The notes: generated by a model not told the origin, from the sequence alone. Counted from the first letter of the stretch, positions 21,011 through 32,789 are shown. The stretch: 64,000 nt of DNA from Takakia lepidozioides (GCA_030704615.1 CM060731.1:94158756-94222755), one strand, 5' to 3'. A program made the numbers and translations.

Positions 21011-21272
21011 TCCCCCTTCAGCCGTCATCATCCGGACGGCCCCCCCACTTTCTGACTGCATACCGTTGGCAGTTATTGCGCAAAGACCAGGGGCCGCATT
21101 CCGGAGACAAGGTTCATTAACACTCTCTGACTGGGATTTTTGAGATAGTTGGCTCCCTGGATTTGGATCAGGCTTCGTCGCTCGGACAAATCGGCATCGC
21201 ATTCATTCCCATCGCTGCACCCCCTTCTACCAGGGAGCTTCCCCCCGCTCCCCGCATCCTCCTGTCAGTCTT

Positions 21273-24200
21273 GTGTGCACATCTCCCATGGCGGAAAACC
21301 CGAGCGCTACAGTGTACTGCCCTCCTCACGAGCATAGAGCTTCATTTCCGTGCAGAGGGGACACCTGCCGGGTGATGGAGAAATATCTGTGCGTTCGATA
21401 CCACCTGAAACCGGGGTCGGTTTTTTTGGAGGAGGAAAGGAAGGACTCAAACGGCCTTGTTGTCGAGAGTATTGTTGTGCTCCACGATGGCAGGGAATTG
21501 CGAGTTCCACCATCGGACAGCGTCATATACAGGGCTGTTGGGGACTTCATTTGCCCGCCAAATGCACCGTCTATCCTGGCGCCTTCCACGAAACAATCCG
21601 CGAATCAGAGAGTGGGTACCTCAAAGAGAGAAGTCCGCAACGAAGTAAATCCAGAGCCGAACCCATCCATGAAGACGACCGAGAACCGGGTTGTTCACAA
21701 CCTGTCCGACTCAGACGAGGTCATGGAAGTTCCGAGGTCGTCCTGGAGATCAGGCAAGTCCTCAATGGACGTCAGTGGAGGAGGGAGTCATATTCCCAGC
21801 ACGAGCACCGCAGTTCGATCTATTCTAGAAATTCTGCGAGGGCTTCACCTGGAGGGACACCGGTCGGAGCTGGCCGGGCTGGACTACAGCAAGTTCGCAA
21901 TTAAATCGGTTACATGCCTTCCCGCCGACGTCGACGGTAATATCTTCTTTGAGTTCCCTCCTCGGGCGGACTACTCGAGGGCGTCCGGAATGTTGACAGA
22001 TATGGATAGAAAACATGACGGTCATCCTTGGTGCGTTACCAAAACCACCAGCATGAAGATGCTTGATGGTGTGCGGGTGCGCTACGTTGTTTGTGCGGGC
22101 GCGTTGCGGTGTTTCTCCCCAACTTGCTTCCACTTTAAATCCAGAGGTCACAGGAACGAGACCGATTGGACAGGCACAGCTCACCAACCATTTCGAGCTC
22201 AGGAGAAGGTTCCGAACTCCACATTTAAGTGTGCGCATTGCAAAGAACCACCACACTGCATGTCTGTTTGTAATGCCAAGCAGTTCTATGTGTTGCACCG
22301 TTTCCCTGACCTCACCCGAGCTTGCATACACGTTGGTTCCCATTGTCACAAATTGGCGAGGGGGAACTCGCGGGAGGCTGCCCACGAAGCAGAGCAGCTC
22401 GTTCAGGAGGAGGTTAAGTTGAGACCGGGTGCCAAACCCAAACAGATACAGCTCCAAGCCGCCCATAAGATGGCATTGGCCAGAATTATGTCGGAAGACG
22501 GCTCCGATAGAGTTCCTCTCGACGAGAAGGAAATGGAGGCATTGCTGGAGTCGGTGTCCCACGTATGTTCACCGAATGTCCGAAACCACATTGTCTCATG
22601 CAAACAGAAATTGGGCGTGGCTCGGATATGCACTCCATTCTGGAGGTGAAGCGACGATGTGGATATGACTACATTCATGGAAGTAGGTTTCCAGGACAAG
22701 GGACTGAGGCAGATCGTTGTTTCGTATTCAAAATGTCCACGTGTGGACCTGGCAGTGGCGTCGAACTGGTCGACAGGATGACGAGTGGCTTGTCAAACAG
22801 TTGGGTCATGTTCGACCATATCAAGCGAATTACAAATCACCAGTGGGTGACAATGGGTGCACATGTCTACGACACCCACTGCAAGATGCTAATGACAATT
22901 GCTATTTGTGAGATGAAAGGAGAGGACACACAATCGGAGATGCTTCTTTGGCAGGGAATAAACGAACAGATGGCCAAGGCGGGATTGCCCCCTCCCAATT
23001 TCCGTGGTTTCATGGCGGACAACGCACAAGCAAATTGGGCTGCCATCCGAAGGGTGTACGGGCAAGACCCCAATGTTCCCATGGAAGGCAAGGAGAGATC
23101 TTGTGGGTTCCATTTTCTGCAGAGCCTTTCGCAGTACACAACCAGGCTCGTGGCGCCAAATTTCAGAGAGGAGCACCGTTCCATGTGCCTTGCGTGGAAG
23201 CGCGCTCCCACCTTGGATGATGCAGAGACAAAGTTTGCATGCATACGGGCTTGGTGGACATCGTCAGGTGCTGTAAGGAAATCAGACGAAGAAGCAATGG
23301 TCAGTTGGCTAGCATGGTGGCATTATCGTTTCCTCCAGTTCGGCGACTATATGCGGGAGGTGAGTTGCACGAATTCGCGTCCCGTTGGATATTATTCTTG
23401 GCCATATTTGTAACTTGCTTGTAACCTCAACATGTGCTTGTGCAGGAAATGTGTCTCGACTCCGACACCGACATGCCCACGACAAACATGGCCGAATCAG
23501 TGCACTCTTCCTGGCGTGCCTCCTCTGCGGCGCATCTGGTGGACATCCTCACTGCCACAACGGAGGACATTGTGAGGTCAATTATGCAGCAATGCAGGTA
23601 CAATGAGTTCTTGAAAGGGAAACAGTGGGGCTTGGGGCCGGACAGGCAGGAAATGCTGATGCGGACTGCCTCCAGATCGAAGAATCCTCGGAAGTGGGCG
23701 GCGGCCTTGCGAGAGGGCCTTCGGGACACGCCATTGCTGCGAAGAGGCCAACATTTGGAAGGAGATGTTCATACCCGTCCAGTGAGACGAAGACTTGACG
23801 AGGCACCTGGCGGAGAAGAGGATTCATGGCGAGCTGACAAGAATATTCGCACGCTCCCTCGTGGTCCGGTGATGTTGTCCGAGGAGGTCTCGTCGAGCAC
23901 CGGAAGTCCTGCACGTTCAAGATCGCCATCTCCTTTGAGCACAGGGCGCGTGCCCCGGCAACATAACGAGCCATCTGTAGTAAAGCAATACAACATTCCC
24001 ATTGTGGAGACAAGAGTGTCGGAGTCACAGTGGAGAATTGCGAGGACATTGCCGCCGGCATTTCGAGGGAAGTGTTGCGCCATCCGGGTGGATACGAGAG
24101 CACGCTGTGGTGAGATGATTCGGAGGAACCCACACGGTGCTGTACCTGCACCTTGTTTCAGCGGCAGATTTTTGACTCCCACATTTGCTCACGCCACAAC

Positions 24201-24867
24201 GCAGACATTTTGGTTCTGTAGGCACGACATAATGACCTGTGTATTTGGCAAGCCCAAGTACGGGATTCAGGGAATGCCGGAGCCTCCGGGCGTCTGGCCT
24301 GTTGCACCGGGTTGCAGCCTCTCTCAGAATGAGGCGGATGCTCTATCTGCAGCAGGATTTCGAATGGTGCAACGCACAGACATCCCGGCCCACGCATTTC
24401 CGGTTCCTCAGACCCAGCCATTGCAGACTGCTCGGTCCAGTAGAGACGGATTGGACAATTCTGCACATCCCACAATGCGATTCGGAAGAGTGAAGAGACG
24501 ACACCCTCCCAACAAGTTGAATGAGACTCGGATTGCCAATGCTCTTGGGATGGCTTGCACTATTCAGAGCTCCGTGGACGTACCCCCACCCGGCCTTGGG
24601 CGTGTGTATCGGATGGCAACGGCCGGCTCGGCTGTACGCGACGATGTATACACAATTACGATTGGAGTGGAGCCGACTTGCAACTGTACGGACTTCTCGT
24701 TGATGGAAGCAAAGAAGGGTTCGAAGTATTATCCGTGCAAGCATCTGTATTACATTTACCTGAAGAGGTTGAGGATGAACGTGACTATTGATGACTTTAT
24801 TCATGCACCGGCGTTGAGCGTGAACGAGCTGCACAAACTCCTCCTTAGGGATTCCAGAAATCATTGA
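21273..24867 (+). CDS. MULE-like transposase with SWIM zinc finger, one frameshift
   Basis: The sequence opens with MCTSPMAENPSATVYCPPHE; ATG at 21,273 or 21,288. One missing base near 22,616 shifts the frame: ...SCKQKLG is followed by SDMHSILEVKRR. A GT-AG intron at 23,360-23,445 (86 bases, GTGAGT...TGCAG) joins DYMRE to EMCLDSDTD in frame. The spliced product is about 1,160 residues. The middle part has the order expected of a Mutator-type DDE transposase: VMFDHIKR, GAHVYDTHCKML, then GFMADNAQANW. Near the C terminus is a SWIM finger, CNC at 24,679 and CKH at 24,735 (CxCx16CxH). Such transposases cut and paste DNA transposons. The single indel could be real or an assembly error. Palindrome clusters lie on both sides. 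Confidence 0.82.
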
Positions 24868-25029
24868 TGGGGCACACGGAATCCTCCATATGGATATTTT
24901 CAAATGCATTTTGCTGTATCAGACTTTTTTTTTGCAGTGTAATGAAATGCACCCCAAAAACTCCTGGAATGAGGCAATATTCCATTCAAACTGAGATCCA
25001 ACAGAAGCAGTTGTGGGGCCATTTCTGGA

Positions 25030-25475
25030 AAAATGGCGCCGAATTTCTCTTTTTGGGGCCGAAAACTCGCTAAGTCCCAACATGCACTGGTACCTGTGTT
25101 TGGGAAAATGGCGCCGAATTTCTCTTTTGGGGCCGAAAACTCGCTAAGTCCCAACATGCACTGGTACCTGTGTTTGGGAAAATGGCGCCGAATTTCTCTT
25201 TTTGGGGCCGAAAACTGGCTAAGTCCCAACATGCACTGGTACCGTGTCTGGAAAAATGGCGCCGAATTTCTCTTTTTGGGCCGAAAACTGGCTAAGTCCG
25301 AACATGCACTGGAAAAATGGCGCCGAATTACCTGTCATGAGGGGACCTATAGCCGTGGAATTCGGCACCATTTTTCGCCAGAGAGACCTATTGCCGCGAA
25401 ATACGTCGCCGTTTTTTCAGGTTACGGACCCTATTACCGCGAAATTCGGCGCCATATTTGCACATGTCGCTGGGA
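25030..25475. repeat. Palindrome-bearing tandem repeat right of the transposase gene
   Basis: Four to five tandem copies of a ~75-base unit, with AATGGCGCCGAATTTCTC near 25,033, 25,107, 25,183, 25,256 and 25,316 and AAGTCCCAACATGCACTGG between. It is followed by looser sites at 25,357-25,455 (GAATTCGGCACCA, GAAATTCGGCGCCAT). The core is the same as in the cluster at 20.65-21.0 kb. Confidence 0.8.
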
Positions 25476-25682
25476 ATTGGCATGAGCGGAAGACGAAATT
25501 TCATGAGCACAACTGTCAAAAGTGCAATTTTTCCTTCAAGGGGCCGAATAATATATTTGTTTTTCCTGACACATTGCATTAAATTATTGTTTTTTATTGT
25601 TTTTTATTTTCGAAATTTGTACTTCTGCTCATGAAAACCGATTGTGTTACTACTCTGCTCATGCCGCTCATGCCGCTCATGC

Positions 25683-26135
25683 TCATGAAATAGCAAACCT
25701 CCGTTTAATGGATAGCAACGCTATCACATAAACCAATGTTGGTAACCAACTTTCTCTCCCTCTACAGGCCACTTGATAATTCTTTATCACTCCATTCTCC
25801 AGACCCCACTCAGGATCAACATCATGCACTCTCTTAAGAATATTTTCTTTGCAACTGTTTGGCAATTCCAAGAATCTCTGAAAGAATTGCTTGGACAACC
25901 TTTCTTTCTCAGTTCCACAAGGAATTTGATTCACATCAAATTCTTTAATTCTCCAACCACCATGATCCCACCAGATGCCTGTCACATCTGATTGTTCTTG
26001 ATACAGTTCCCCAGTATGGTCGCCAAATGTCGAGCGGCTTTTACTCACCCATCCCTTTACTATCCTAGGCGGGAACTCTAAGATAGAAGAGTTGGATATC
26101 TCTAAGCACTCAGCCAGCTCAGAACAATCAGTCAT
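25683..26135 (-). CDS. Unrecognised 150-codon open frame
   Basis: The minus frame starts at ATG (26,135) and reads MTDCSELAECLEISNSS..., with balanced composition, several Trp (IWWDHGGW) and a coherent helix-like segment (KQFFQRFLELPNSCKENIL). The last ~25 residues are hydrophobic and may lie past a real exon end. I do not recognise a family. It could be an exon of a decayed gene or a TE-borne fragment. Confidence 0.35.
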   Translation of the reverse strand: MTDCSELAECLEISNSSILEFPPRIVKGWVSKSRSTFGDHTGELYQEQSDVTGIWWDHGGWRIKEFDVNQIPCGTEKERLSKQFFQRFLELPNSCKENILKRVHDVDPEWGLENGVIKNYQVACRGRESWLPTLVYVIALLSIKRRFAIS

Positions 26136-26139
26136 GACC

Positions 26140-26660
26140 TACAGCTAGTGTATCATGGTTGTGCTTCCTGTTTGTATTTCTTCTTGCTTTCACGTTAACA
26201 AATTCCCTTGTTGTGTATACTTAAGCATCAGATTGCTTCAGTAATCTTTCAGGTTCCATTCCCTCATCCATGCATTCCACAGCTTCACTCAAGTATCTCT
26301 ACACAGTGTGATTGTATCGAATAAGTATCAAATTAAGATTTATCATGTATCAGGCCGAAGCCATGGCGTCTCTAATATATTCTATAATATCACTACAACT
26401 TTGCATGTATCGAGCATCTACTCATCATCTCTCCTCCTTCACTGTGCTCTCCATCCTTGCTCCCGTTCCTGCTCTCCGCCTGATCTCCTCTCGTGAATGA
26501 CCAAGAAGTGCTCTCTGTGAAGTGTCCTTCATGTCGCTACTCTGCTTAATTTATCTGCAAGCTGTTCTAACCGCCTAACCGTCATCTCAAGACAGGATGC
26601 ATGTTCCCTCTGTAGATGTCATTCCCACACAGACGTTCCCTACCATGGTAACCGTTCCCT
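26140..26660. other. No feature recognised
   Basis: AT-leaning unique sequence with only short open frames and no motif or repeat that I could tie to another place in the window. Confidence 0.4.
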
Positions 26661-26664
26661 ATGT

Positions 26665-26930
26665 ACGCTGTGACGGGCTGTGTAAAGCTGTGTCGGGTTG
26701 TGTCGGGCTGTGACTAGCTATGTAAAGCTATGTCAGGCTGTGATAGACCGTGACTAACTGTGATAGGCTATCATTGACTGTGATAGACTGCGTAAGGTTG
26801 TGTCGGGCTGTGTAAGGCTGTATGGCTATGATAGACTATGATAGGCTGTGTACGACTGTGTAAGACTGTGACTGAGTGTGTAAGCCTGTCTACCACCCCT
26901 AAAGCCTGTGCCGGTCACCCTAAGGCCTCT
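26665..26930. repeat. Degenerate TGTGNNGGCTGTG minisatellite
   Basis: Repeats of about 10 bases around GGCTGTG, GCTATGA and GACTGTG. These look like a mutated reverse-complement form of the CACAGCC minisatellite at 8.45-9.69 kb. It lies just before the second copy of the 340-bp repeat. Confidence 0.65.
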
Positions 26931-27012
26931 GTTGGTCTAAGTCTACCATCTATAAGTCTGCGCAAAAATTAAGGGTACCCCACAGAGCCCATAAAAGTGT
27001 CTAAGTCCCAGA

Positions 27013-27350
27013 CAACCCTCTAACAACCTACAGAAGTATATATAGGGAGTAGTAACCCTAAGAACGGTGCAAGCCCGTTGGTGACCAAAAGCTAGTGAGT
27101 AAGCGTGCGAGCTGGAAAGCGACCAAGGTGTGGGGAGCTATTCCGGACTGCCATCTACCAAAGGGAATTTCCACTAGGCCAAAGTGGTGGAGGGTCTTTT
27201 AGAGGCGCAAGGGGGACCGTTATGGCCCGGTGAGCAGCCGAAGCTCCGAGTTGGCCCGGCGGCCAGTTTGGGAGTTAGGCGCGCGCATCAAAGCGAGTAA
27301 CTATGATTTGAAGGGGAGTTTACCGAAGTGAGGTGCACGACACCACACCT
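27013..27350 (+). repeat. Dispersed ~340-bp repeat, copy 2
   Basis: It matches 11,105-11,440, starting at CTACAGAAGTATATATAGGG and including AAGCCCGTTGGTGACCAAAA and TGAGCAGCCGAAGCTCC. What follows (27,351 on) differs from the first copy, so the match ends at its boundary. Confidence 0.75.
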
Positions 27351-28808
27351 GAAATAGAGACACAGGCTAAACGGGCTGAACCGTGAAGGGCAATTGAGAA
27401 TAAAACTGGCAGGCCCTACACCAGTGTGACAACCCATTTAGCCAGATTCTTTAACTAGGTGTTGGGCAATTTCAATTTCCTGGAGGAGATCTTGTAGAGG
27501 ATCCTGAACTATGTCATTCCAGCCCAAACAACTAGGTCTCATTTTCTCTAGCTAAATTACAGAATTGAACATGCAAACTCAGGGACGAGTCTGATGAGAG
27601 GGCAAAACAGATTGAAATAGGTTGAAGAAGAAGGTGCCCTCACCACATTGTCCTTGATTGTTCCACCATTGACTGCGGTTGGAAACGTGTTCATTCCAGA
27701 GCTTCTCCCCATCTCTGTTATCTATTTTTCGATACTTTTATGTTGCCACATTGGCAGTAACATGTCAAAATCACTCCAAAACCACCCCACATCCACCAAC
27801 GAGCTAACTTGCAGAATTCAACCTGAAAATTTAGGGCCGACTCTGAAACCTCTTTGCCCTTGTCCAGGGCTCGATGCACCCACATTTTGCATACATGTCC
27901 ACCAGGGTATGGGTTTAGAAGGACATGTGGTACAATTCCAGCTCTGAAGATGTCGCCATGGACCTCTTTCCCCTTTTCCAGAGCTGCCAGGGCAGTGTTC
28001 AGAATGACATTTGGTACAATTCCAGCTTTGATGGTATCCCCATGCACCTCTTTGCCCTTCTCCAGGGCTTGATGCACCCACATTTTGCATACATGTCCAC
28101 TAGGGTATGGTTCAGAGTGACATTCAAGGTACAATTCCAGCTCTGAAGATGTCGCCATGGACCTCTTTCCCCTTTTCCGGAGCTGCCAGGGCAGTGTTCA
28201 GAATGACATTTGGTACAATTCCAGCTTTGATGGTATCCCCATGCACCTCTTTGCCCTTGTCCAGGGCTCGATGCACCCACATTTTGCGTACATGTCCACC
28301 AAGGTATGGTTTGAAATGACATTTGGTACAATTCAGCTTTGAAGATGTCGCCATGGACCTCTTTCCCTTTTTCCAGAGTTGCCAGGGCAGTGTTCAGAAT
28401 GACATTTGGTACAATTTCGGCTTTGATGGTATCCCCATGCACCTCTTTGCCCTTGTCCAGGGCTCGATGCACTTCGATGCACCCATATTTTGCATACATG
28501 TCCACCAGGGTATGGTTCAGAATGACATTTGCTACAATTCCAGCTCTGAAGATGTCGCCATGGACCTCTTTCCCTTTTCTAAAAACTGCCAGGGCAGTGT
28601 TCAGAATGACATTTGGTACAATTCTAGCTTTGATGATATCCCCATGCATCTCTTTGTCCTTGTCCAGGGCTCGATGCACCCACATTTTGCATACATGTCC
28701 ACCAGGGTATGGTTCAGAATGACATGTGGTACAATTCTAGCTCTGAAGATGTCGCCATGGACCTCTTTCCTCTTTTCCAGAGCTGCCAGGGCAGTGTTCA
28801 GAATGACA

Positions 28809-28980
28809 GACAACCAGCATGTAGCCAATGGTAATGGGCACATACCACGTTGGATGTGGTTGTGGGTTCAAACCACGGTCTGGTGTGTTATGAAGGTGTC
28901 CACCTTCCTAGCAAAAGGCAGTAGCCCTTCGGGGTGAAGTGACTCCATAAGTTACGCTTCCTTCGGGAGGCGTCATACTT
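28809..28980 (+). mobile_element. SINE, copy 1, with 12-bp target duplications
   Basis: A 172-base element between direct repeats TTCAGAATGACA (28,797-28,808 and 28,981-28,992). It has an RNA polymerase III A box (TAGCCAATGGTAATGGGC) and a B box (GGTTCAAACC) about 30 bases apart, and it ends near a short T run. This is the structure of a tRNA-derived SINE. It interrupts a PPR-derived unit cleanly. Confidence 0.82.
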
Positions 28981-29790
28981 TTCAGAATGACATTTGGTAC
29001 AATTCCAGCTTTGATGATATCCACATGCACCTCTTTGCCCTTCTCCAGGGCTCGATGCACCCACATTTTGCATACATGCCCACCAGGGTATGGTTCAGAA
29101 TGACATTCAAGGTACAATTCCAGCTTTGAAGATGTCGCCATGGACCTCTTCCCCCTTTTCCGGAGCTGCCAGGGTAGTGTTCAGAATGACATTTGGTACA
29201 ATTCCAGCTTTGATGGTATCCCCATGCACCTCTTTGCCCTGTCCAGGGCTCGATGCACCCACATTTTGCGTACATGTCCACCAGGGTATGGTTTGAAATG
29301 ACATTTGGTACAATTCAGCTTTGAAGATGTCGCCATGGACCTCTTTCCCTTTTTCCAGAGCTGCCAGGGCAGTGTTCAGAATGACGTTTGGTACAATTCC
29401 GGCTTTGATGGTATCCCCATGCACCTCTTTGCCCTTGTCCAGGGCTCGATGCACTTCGATGCACCCATATTTTGCATACATGTCCACCAGGATATGGTTC
29501 AGAATGACATTTGCTACAATTCCAGCTCTGAAGATGTCGCCATGGACCTCTTTCCCCTTTTCTAAAACTGCCAGGGCAGTGTTCAGAATGACATTTGGTA
29601 CAATTCTAGCTTTGATGATATCCCCATGCATCTCTTTGTCCTTGTCCAGGGCTCGATGCACCCACATTTTGCATACATGTCCACCAGGGTATGGTTCAGA
29701 ATGACATGTGGTACAATTCTAGCTCTGAAGATGTCGCCATGGACCTCTTTCCTCTTTTCCAGAGCTGCCAGGGCAGTGTTCAGAATGACA

Positions 29791-29963
29791 GACAACCAGC
29801 ATGTAGCCCAATGGTAATGGGCACATACCACGTTGGATGTGGTTGTGGGTTCAAACCACGGTCTGGTGTGTTATGAAGGTGTCCACCTTCCTAGCAAAAG
29901 GCAGTAGCCCTTCGGGGTGAAGTGACTCCATAAGTTACGCTTCCTTCGGGAGGCGTCATACTT
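29791..29963 (+). mobile_element. SINE, copy 2 (co-amplified)
   Basis: Nearly identical to copy 1 and sitting between the same TTCAGAATGACA repeats (29,779-29,790 and 29,964-29,975). The same position in the unit shows it was copied with the array, not inserted anew. It has one extra C in the A box (TAGCCCAATGG), the better match to the consensus. Confidence 0.82.
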
Positions 29964-30776
29964 TTCAGAATGACATTTGGTACAATTCCAGCTTTGATGA
30001 TATCCACATGCACCTCTTTGCCCTTCTCCAGGGCTCGATGCACCCACATTTTGCATACATGCCCACCAGGGTATGGTTCAGAATGACATTCAAGGTACAA
30101 TTCCAGCTTTGAAGATGTCGCCATGGACCTCTTCCCCCTTTTCCGGAGCTGCCAGGGGTAGTGTTCAGAATGACATTTGGTACAATTCCAGCTTTGATGG
30201 TATCCCCATGCACCTCTTTGCCCTTGTCCAGGGCTCGATGCACCCACATTTTGCGTACATGTCCACCAGGGTATGGTTTGAAATGACATTTGGTACAATT
30301 CAGCTTTGAAGATGTCGCCATGGACCTCTTTCCCTTTTCCAGAGCTGCCAGGGCAGTGTTCAGAATGACGTTTGGTACAATTCCGGCTTTGATGGTATCC
30401 CCATGCACCTCTCTTTGCCCTTGTCCAGGGCTCGATGCACTTCGATGCACCCATATTTTGCATACATGTCCACCAGGATATGGTTCAGAATGACATTTGC
30501 TACAATTCCAGCTCTGAAGATGTCGCCATGGACCTCTTTCCCCTTTTCTAAAACTGCCAGGGCAGTGTTCAGAATGACATTTGGTACAATTCTAGCTTTG
30601 ATGATATCCCCATGCATCTCTTTGTCCTTGTCCAGGGCTCGATGCACCCACATTTTGCATACATGTCCACCAGGGTATGGTTCAGAATGACATGTGGTAC
30701 AATTCTAGCTCTGAAGATGTCGCCATGGACCTCTTTCCTCTTTTCCAGAGCTGCCAGGGCAGTGTTCAGAATGACA

Positions 30777-30949
30777 GACAACCAGCATGTAGCCCAATGG
30801 TAATGGGCACACACCACGTTGGATGTGGTTGTGGGTTCAAACCACGGTCTGGTGTGTTATGAAGGTGTCCACCTTCCTAGCGAAAGGCAGTAGCCCTTCG
30901 GGGTGAAGTGACTCCATAAGTTACGCTTCCTTCGGGAGGCGTCATACTT
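30777..30949 (+). mobile_element. SINE, copy 3 (co-amplified)
   Basis: Same element, same flanking duplications (30,765-30,776 and 30,950-30,961), with few substitutions (CACACCACG for CATACCACG; AGCGAAAGG for AGCAAAAGG). Confidence 0.82.
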
Positions 30950-31559
30950 TTCAGAATGACATTTGGTACAATTCCAGCTTTGATGATATCCACATGCACC
31001 TCTTTGCCCTTCTCCAGGGCTCGATGCACCCACATTTTGCATACATGCCCACCAGGGTATGGTTCAGAATGACATTCAAGGTACAATTCCAGCTCTGAAG
31101 ATGTCGCCATGGACCTCTTCCCCCTTTTCTGGAGCTGCCAGGGCAGTGTTCAGAATGACATTTGGTACAATTCCAGCTTTGATGATATCCCCATGCATCT
31201 CTTTGCCCTTCTCCAGGGCTGCTAGGCTTGCACAAGCATTGCAAATGCACACGATCCAACGGAAGTCAGATGGTCAGTTCCTCAAGGGGAAGACGGGATC
31301 TTCGAAAGTGTAGCCGATGATCAGTCCACTGGGCATGACAAAGAAGATGAGGGGGTGGAAGGAGTGCAGGACAGTCATGGATAGGATGAGGATAGTGATG
31401 ATGACTTCCAAGATGGGTCGGAATTCAAATAAGTCCTTGTACATTTTAATTCTTTTCCCAAATATATAAAAAAACTTATTTTTGAAGTGGAGGTCTCCTG
31501 GCCCCTGTTCTTTTTTTGAAACCACCTCCGATTTGTGGACGGAGCAGAGCACAGTTCCG

Positions 31560-31945
31560 ATAAGGACAAGGAAATGCGGTGCCGCATTTCCATCCATAAG
31601 CCGGAAATGAGGTTCCGGATATCCACACGAAAACGGAAATGTGGCACCGCATTTCTATTCTGGTTTTGGAAATGCGGCACCGCATTTCCATATTGGACAT
31701 GGAAATCCAGCACCACATTTCCTTTGCTGGGCATGGAAATCTGGCACTGCAATTCTTTGCACATGACGGAAATGCGGTGCCGCATTTCCAAAACACATGC
31801 CATAAAAATGTGAACCTGCGCACCCATTTCTGTTCCGGAGACGGAATTGCGGCGCCGCAAATCCGGACGACTTGCACATCATAGGTGAAGCTTCCAGACA
31901 TATATGCAGGGGAATAAGGGAATTGCGGTGCTGCATTTCCCAACC
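31560..31945. repeat. Palindrome cluster of a variant type
   Basis: Repeated sites of the form AAATGCGGTGCCGCATTT occur near 31,573, 31,640, 31,674, 31,710, 31,770 and 31,923, plus GGAATTGCGGCGCCGCAA near 31,843. They keep the GGYGCC centre and GGAAAT/ATTTCC arms of the clusters around the transposase gene but have G/C in place of T/A at the step next to CGG. No open frame of note. This may be a non-autonomous relative. Confidence 0.7.
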
Positions 31946-32094
31946 AGGGCCACTTGGGCATGTGCCTCCTTCGATGTGGATTCCGAAAACCCAAGGCTTT
32001 CCTCACAGAATGGATAGAAACAGACAGTACAACTTTCCGTTTATGCAAAGACCCATTTTTACCTTGACCTGATGACTATGAAATCGCTCTTCTA

Positions 32095-32118
32095 TTGATT
32101 GATTGATTGATTGATTGA
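32095..32118. repeat. TTGA microsatellite
   Basis: About six perfect tetranucleotide units. Confidence 0.9.
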
Positions 32119-32789
32119 GAGATATTGTATAAAGGACATCACAAATTCTCGACCGTGGGCCAGAAACTAGTAGTGCATAAAATACAATCAAACTGAAGAT
32201 GCACATTACACAGTTCAGTGAGGGCACGATGGGTTGTTTTATTGATCGATCACGGTGTCTCACATTAAGCAAGTCTACACCACATATGGTCCATGCAAAT
32301 CTAAACCCTTAAGCCTTCTGAATGGGCGTCACCAAGTTGACGGAACTTCGATAGGCCTGAAGACGAGGTCATGATTGGCGGCACCTCCACGTAAATTGGT
32401 GGAGATGACGACAATGTCATGCCCATCAATGATACCACCATCATACATTGAAAGGGTCACTGTGGGCCTCATGTGCTCGTGCGATTCATCCTCGAAACTT
32501 AGGCGAATATCCCCATTCAGTGGAAAAGCGGAGTGGACTTATAGAAAAAGAAAAAAGAAAAAGTGAGGAGCCGCTTGAACTCACCTCTGCGCCAGAGCTG
32601 TGACTGCTTTGCGACGTCCCCAGGGGGCAGCGTCGCCCCTGTGATTTCCCGAAGTCGCTTCTCCTCCTCCTGCCAAGGTGGCCGCCCTTCTCTCCCCTTC
32701 TCTCTCCCCTTCGCGACGGCGCCTAGGCACCGAGGTTTTCCGGCGGGGTTGCCACACTGGCGCTCCGCGGCTGCACTGGCCGCTGCTCA

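Larger units (their letters stand above)
27840..31230 (-). repeat. Satellite array derived from a PPR gene
   Basis: On the minus strand, repeated peptides of pentatricopeptide type occur in all frames: ALDKGKEVHGDTIKAGIVPN, VILNTALAALEKGKEVHGDI, LVDMYAKCGCIE. The marker GATGTCGCCATGG recurs at about 27,949, 28,148, 28,344, 28,551, 28,748, 29,131, 29,326, 29,532, 29,729, 30,114, 30,309, 30,520, 30,715 and 31,100, giving a unit of about 195-207 bases. Because the unit is often not a multiple of three, the frame changes from unit to unit, so this is not an active PPR protein. A higher-order unit of ~985 bases (four basic units plus one SINE) repeats three times from about 28.5 kb. Confidence 0.88.

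Noticed and set aside
19942-21202. Open frames of about 390 codons across 20.1-20.7 kb
   Set aside because: They cross 500 Ns and join unrelated sequences.
21825-24475. Minus-strand open frames of 100-245 codons opposite the transposase
   Set aside because: They are shadows of the conserved plus-strand coding sequence and show no motif.
28809-28980. Functional tRNA gene
   Set aside because: A and B boxes are present but the sequence does not fold as a tRNA and has SINE-type target duplications.
27840-31230. CRISPR array
   Set aside because: Units are ~200 bases and contiguous, with no unique spacers, in a eukaryotic genome.
27718-31259. Many PPR-like open frames of 60-228 codons taken as PPR genes
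   Set aside because: The repeat unit is often not a multiple of three, frames shift from unit to unit, and a SINE interrupts it three times.
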